Assembly (NCBI GenBank): GCA_016789625.1
Contig: JAEUQS010000424.1
Span: 1-9,819 of the forward strand
Source of the DNA: Acidobacteriota bacterium
Lineage (GTDB): Bacteria; Acidobacteriota; Thermoanaerobaculia; UBA5066
DNA length: 9,819 bases
Reading direction: 5' to 3'
The position numbers were made by a program, and so were the translations under genes. The first letter of the stretch is position 1. Every line of letters starts with the position of its first letter. Shown here piece by piece: positions 6,747 to 9,819 of this stretch. The notes below the pieces were generated by a model. The model had not been told where the DNA came from and did no database searches. It was given only the letters and a program-made list of their open reading frames with translations.

Positions 6747-7394
6747 ATGTCTCCTGAAGCAGGTTCCCTCTCGAGGTCCCGCCAGGCGGGTCGCCGCGGA
6801 CGCCAACGCCGCGGCTCCGGTCTCATCGAGACGCTCATCGCCCTCGAGGTGATGACGCTCGCGATGATCGGGATCCTCCAGCTCTTCTCGCTCTCGATCC
6901 TCGTGAACGGCGTCGCCGCGGCACGTACGGTCATGATGTTCAAGGCGCAGCAGGTCGTCGAGAACATGCGCATCGCCATGGCGACCGGGGCGGTCGCCAG
7001 ACCGGGCGGGTTTGCGGTTCCCCCTCAGCAGATCGGCGTGGCCGACGGAATCAACAAGTGCACCTCCGGCGGCACGGTGTTCTCGGGTGGCGGCACGGTG
7101 GCCATGACCCCCAACGCGGGAACCTACGAGCTGCCGTACTCGACCCTGCCTGCGTATACGTCGGCGGTCTCCGGGGCATCTCTTCCGAATTTCTGGGGGC
7201 CCCAGGGCGCCGGGGTGGTCGACGTGGTCAACGGCCCGTTCCGGGTCACCATCACCGTGGAGGGCACGGCCAGTCCCTGGACCGTCACGGTGACCTGCTA
7301 CCCGGAGATCACCTCCGCCACCAACAGCACGTTCCTCGGTGGAGCGGCTGCCCTCACGGGAAAGAGGATCGACTATGTCGCCCAGCTCCGTTAG
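6747..7394 (+). CDS. pilV: PilV-like minor pilin
   Basis: A 215-residue prepilin. The basic leader ends RGRQRRG23 and is followed by SGLIETLIALEVMTLAMIGI, so the mature protein starts with Ser rather than Phe or Met but keeps Glu at +5 (residue 28). The amphipathic first helix runs to about residue 75 (AQQVVENMR), as in PilV proteins, and the rest is a glycine- and threonine-rich beta domain. Cys105 and Cys184 could form one disulfide. ATG 6747 is preferred because GAGAGG ends seven bases upstream; ATG 6732, which overlaps the preceding TAA, would add five residues. The gene overlaps pilW by 20 bases. Its place between the FimT-like gene and pilW is that of pilV in the fimU-pilV-pilW-pilX-pilY1 cluster of Pseudomonas-type pili, where PilV helps connect PilY1 to the tip complex. 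The name rests on order plus N-terminal features. Confidence 0.82.
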   Translation: MSPEAGSLSRSRQAGRRGRQRRGSGLIETLIALEVMTLAMIGILQLFSLSILVNGVAAARTVMMFKAQQVVENMRIAMATGAVARPGGFAVPPQQIGVADGINKCTSGGTVFSGGGTVAMTPNAGTYELPYSTLPAYTSAVSGASLPNFWGPQGAGVVDVVNGPFRVTITVEGTASPWTVTVTCYPEITSATNSTFLGGAAALTGKRIDYVAQLR

Positions 7395-8751
7395 GGACTC
7401 CAGGAGCCGTCGCGCCTCCCGTCGCCGGGCGCAGCGAGGCTTCACCATGATCGAGGCCATGGTCTCGTTGATCCTCCTCGTCATGGTCCTGAGCCTTTCC
7501 ATGTCGCTGCTCTTCTCGATGCGCTCGTTCGCGGAGAAGACCCAGTACAACGTCCAGCCGCGGCAGACGGCGCGCCGCGCGGTCGACTACCTGACCTACC
7601 ACATCAGTGGCGCCGCGGATCTGAACTACGCCTTCAACCAGAATCACTACTACGGTCAGCCCAACGCGATCGTGACGTTCTACACGCCCAGCGACGCGGC
7701 GCGGACCGTCATCAACCAGGCTGCGTTCAACAATTTCGCCGGCACCGAGACGTCTGGCGGTCAGACGAACGCCGTTACCGGCACGGTTCCGGACCAGACG
7801 ACCAACTGGGGAGATCTCGATACGGATCTCGTGACGCTCGCAGTCATCGACAACGCTCAGACGACGAAGGCGGCCGTCTGGCCGGGCGACCGGACCTCGG
7901 CGGTGTTCTTCAACTACCGCGCAGGCTGCAGCGTCAGCGATGCGGTGAACCTGCAGCTCTTCCAGCAGGCCACGGGCTACAACGCCGCCACCGGACGCAG
8001 CGGTCTTCTGATGCTCTTCGACGAGGCGGGGGCCTGGGACTACTACCGCATCGGCACGTACACCTCGAGCAACTGCGCGAACCCCGAGAACGTCATCTCG
8101 GTCACCGGTCAGGCCGCCGGCTACGAAACGGCTCCCTCGGGAACCCCCTTCCTGACCAAGCCGACGCTCGCGACGGGCGTCTCCTTCGTCTCGTTCAGGG
8201 TTCGCAAGCCGACGGATGCCCTCGGGGTCCCGACAGGTCCGCCGAATCTCGAGCAGAAGATCGGACTGTTCGATCCGCTCTGTGACCGGCCCAGCCCGGC
8301 CGTGGGCTGCCCCGCGGTCGGCTTCACGCCGATCATGGAGGGCATCGAGAACCTCCAGATCGCCTATCTCTTCGGTGACGGTTCATTCCGGAACGGATCC
8401 GGGACGACGCTCGGCGGCCGTGGAGTTCCTTCCCAGGCGGGGCCCTGCGCATCCGCGTCGGCGACCTGCACGTTCGGGCTCATCAACGGACCGAACCCTG
8501 CGAATCCGACCACCACGCTGTCGACCGACGTCACGAACGTCGTCGGGCTGCGGGTGTCGGTGATCGCGCGATCCCCCGCGCTGCCCATCGGGGCCAAGAG
8601 CCTCTCGGCGGGCACGTCGGGCTTCCGGATGCAGAGGCCGGCGCTCGAGGACAGCTCTGCCGGCCCCCTCGCGACGGCCAATGACGACTGGTTCGAGCGC
8701 TACCGGCTCACCACCAACATCCTGCTCCGCAATCGGAATCTGAGGTACTGA
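7375..8751 (+). CDS. pilW: PilW-like minor pilin
   Basis: A 458-residue, large minor pilin. The leader is 22 residues, ending RRRAQRG, then FTMIEAMVSLILLVMVLSLS with Phe at +1 and Glu at +5 (residue 27). It belongs to the PilW family by its size, its position, the segment GIENLQIAYLFGDGS (about 323-337, compare the ENLQ-x-x-Y region common in PilW) and the ending LTTNILLRNRNLRY, which resembles the usual RNR tail. Six cysteines (185, 234, 303, 312, 358, 365) suggest up to three disulfides in the exported domain. ATG 7375 is chosen because AAAGAGG lies seven bases upstream and the leader length is normal; an upstream ATG at 7339 would lengthen it by 12 residues. The start lies inside the end of pilV, implying coupled translation. 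PilW is expected in the inner-membrane-assembled tip and priming complex with PilV, PilX and PilY1. Confidence 0.87.
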   Translation: MSPSSVRDSRSRRASRRRAQRGFTMIEAMVSLILLVMVLSLSMSLLFSMRSFAEKTQYNVQPRQTARRAVDYLTYHISGAADLNYAFNQNHYYGQPNAIVTFYTPSDAARTVINQAAFNNFAGTETSGGQTNAVTGTVPDQTTNWGDLDTDLVTLAVIDNAQTTKAAVWPGDRTSAVFFNYRAGCSVSDAVNLQLFQQATGYNAATGRSGLLMLFDEAGAWDYYRIGTYTSSNCANPENVISVTGQAAGYETAPSGTPFLTKPTLATGVSFVSFRVRKPTDALGVPTGPPNLEQKIGLFDPLCDRPSPAVGCPAVGFTPIMEGIENLQIAYLFGDGSFRNGSGTTLGGRGVPSQAGPCASASATCTFGLINGPNPANPTTTLSTDVTNVVGLRVSVIARSPALPIGAKSLSAGTSGFRMQRPALEDSSAGPLATANDDWFERYRLTTNILLRNRNLRY

Positions 8752-8753
8752 CC

Positions 8754-9467
8754 ATGGCCAGCTTCGTTCCCAGGGATTCCCAGACCGGCCCCACCGCCGG
8801 GAAGCAGTACGGAAAGCGCGGGAAGAGGGGGAGCGCCCTCATCACCGTCATCCTGATGCTCCTCGTTCTGACCGTCGTGGGTGTGGGCGTCGCCTACCTC
8901 ACTCAGGTCGAGGATCGCATCACGGGGAACGATCGCTACCTGAAATCGGCGTTCTACGCCGCGGAGACCGGGCTTCGGGTCGGTGAGGCCGTGATCCTCG
9001 GCACGATCACCAACCCCTCCCAGATGGGGCCCGAGCTCCTCGTCAAGTCCGGGCTCGGCGGACCGAACGGAAACACCACTCCGAACCTCGTGCTGCCGGG
9101 CGGCGGAAGAAACGGCCGCGTGCTGTCCCTCGGGGGCGTCGAGTATTCGCCCGCCGTGTCCACGACCTGCTGCTCCGTTGCTCCCATCACCGTCACGGGC
9201 GTGCCGGACGGACAGGTGACCCAGGCGAGGTACACGCTCTACGTCCGGAACAATCCGGATGATCCTTCGGGCACCGAAACGGACGATCAGGACGGCAAGG
9301 TCAACCTGATCTCCGTGGGACAGGTGCTCGTGGGGGTCACGACGCCCGTTCCCGTGGCCATCACGAAGATCCTCGAAGAGCAGATCTCGCTGGCCCGGGC
9401 GGGAACGCAGTCACCAGACCAGAAGGGCGGCTTCTCGAGCGGCTCCTCTGGCGGGACCGTGGGTTGA
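8754..9467 (+). CDS. pilX: PilX-like minor pilin
   Basis: A 237-residue protein with a basic leader (YGKRGKRG, probable cleavage after Gly26) and a strong hydrophobic helix, SALITVILMLLVLTVVGVGV. The segment after it (VEDRITGNDRYLKSAFYAAE, 52-71) matches the PilX N-terminal domain pattern E-x-R-x-x-G-N, then A-x-x-A-A-E. Mature position +5 is Thr31 instead of Glu, which is normal for PilX and GspK-type pilins. Adjacent cysteines, Cys139 and Cys140, are unusual. The gene follows pilW by two bases, with GAGG (8742-8745) eight bases before the ATG. PilX is expected to sit in the priming complex directly under PilY1, and the next gene indeed encodes PilY1. The tail is Gly/Ser-rich (GGFSSGSSGGTVG), probably disordered. 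Confidence 0.86.
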   Translation: MASFVPRDSQTGPTAGKQYGKRGKRGSALITVILMLLVLTVVGVGVAYLTQVEDRITGNDRYLKSAFYAAETGLRVGEAVILGTITNPSQMGPELLVKSGLGGPNGNTTPNLVLPGGGRNGRVLSLGGVEYSPAVSTTCCSVAPITVTGVPDGQVTQARYTLYVRNNPDDPSGTETDDQDGKVNLISVGQVLVGVTTPVPVAITKILEEQISLARAGTQSPDQKGGFSSGSSGGTVG

Positions 9468-9540
9468 CGAGGGCTGAGCCATGACGAGTTTCGACGGTCG
9501 CCACGGTCGCGATACGGGTGAATCGGAAGAGAGACGGACG

Positions 9541-9819
9541 ATGAAACACAAGCTGCGGATCTCCCTGCCCTCCTGGCTCAGGAGAACCTCCGCCGTGGCC
9601 TTGAGCGCCCTGATGCTCCTGACGCCCGTGGTCCCCGCCGAGGCCCAGTCAATCCAGGAAGGAGTCGATCCGCTGCGGCAGATCGGCGCCAACGTCGTTC
9701 GCGCCAACCTCGCGATCCTGTTCGACGTGACCGGCTCGATGGGCCGCGACATCTATCTCGAGCCCCTCCGTGACGAAAGCGGCTCCACGACCGGCAACAC
9801 CGTGGGCGTGGATTCGGTT
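9541..9819 (+). CDS. pilY1: PilY1-like tip adhesin/assembly protein, N-terminal fragment
   Basis: The first 93 residues of a gene cut by the window end. From ATG 9541 the protein opens with a Sec signal peptide: basic MKHKLRISLPSWLRRTS, hydrophobic AVALSALMLLTPVV, and a probable cut at PAEA/QS. The mature part soon reaches NLAILFDVTGSMGRDIYL, a von Willebrand A-type start whose DVTGS fits the metal-binding D-x-(S/T)-x-S motif. This matches PilY1, which has an N-terminal vWA region and a C-terminal beta-propeller (not visible), sits at the pilus tip and is implicated in adhesion and surface sensing. The in-frame ATG at 9481 has a better Shine-Dalgarno (GAGGG, seven bases upstream) and would add a charged 20-residue extension. 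That stretch has poor third-position GC and would bury the signal peptide, so 9541 is preferred. Confidence 0.82.
   Translation, partial: MKHKLRISLPSWLRRTSAVALSALMLLTPVVPAEAQSIQEGVDPLRQIGANVVRANLAILFDVTGSMGRDIYLEPLRDESGSTTGNTVGVDSV

Noticed and set aside
9481..9540. ATG 9481 as the PilY1 start
   Set aside because: The Shine-Dalgarno is good, but the added 20 residues are highly charged, use third-position A/T far more than the rest of the gene, and would precede a normal Sec signal peptide that starts at 9541. It is kept only as an alternative.

Overview
The window comes from a high-GC bacterial chromosome, with strong G/C preference at third codon positions and GTG used as one start. It is devoted almost entirely to type IV pilus (T4P) biogenesis. 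The gene set fits a Gram-negative with type IVa pili. Acidobacteriota or Myxococcota are my best guesses from base composition, the FimT/PilV/PilW/PilX/PilY1 set and the unusual PilT-type ATPase, but the sequence alone does not fix the phylum. No tRNA, rRNA, CRISPR array, insertion sequence or phage gene is visible, and no gene-free stretch exceeds 300 bases.

Layout: (1) 1-144, plus strand, the last 47 codons of a prepilin peptidase (PilD type). Its stop overlaps the start of (2) 144-2021, a membrane sensor histidine kinase of the NtrB/PilS type. (3) 2022-2101, a short gap between convergent genes that holds a 26-27 nt direct repeat in two copies, the first able to form a GC-rich hairpin. (4) 2102-3232, minus strand, a PilT-type retraction ATPase. 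It is coupled by a 4-base overlap to the upstream gene (5) 3229-5763, minus strand, an 844-residue protein with about 470 residues of HEAT-like helical repeats fused to a second complete PilT-type ATPase. (6) 5764-5892, a divergent control region. (7) 5893 to the window end, plus strand, a tightly packed minor-pilin operon in the order fimT/fimU-like, pilV, pilW, pilX, pilY1, with pilY1 cut by the window edge.

How the genes fit together: PilD would cleave, and usually methylate, the class III leaders visible on the minor pilins. The minor pilins and PilY1 would form the priming and tip complex of the pilus. The two PilT-type ATPases would power or regulate retraction from the inner-membrane base. 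The kinase may tune pilus gene expression, although no response regulator lies in the window. The most unusual element is the HEAT-repeat/PilT fusion sitting as the first gene of a coupled pair with a stand-alone PilT. It looks like a regulatory or scaffolded partner motor, comparable in arrangement but not in architecture to the PilT/PilU pair of other bacteria.
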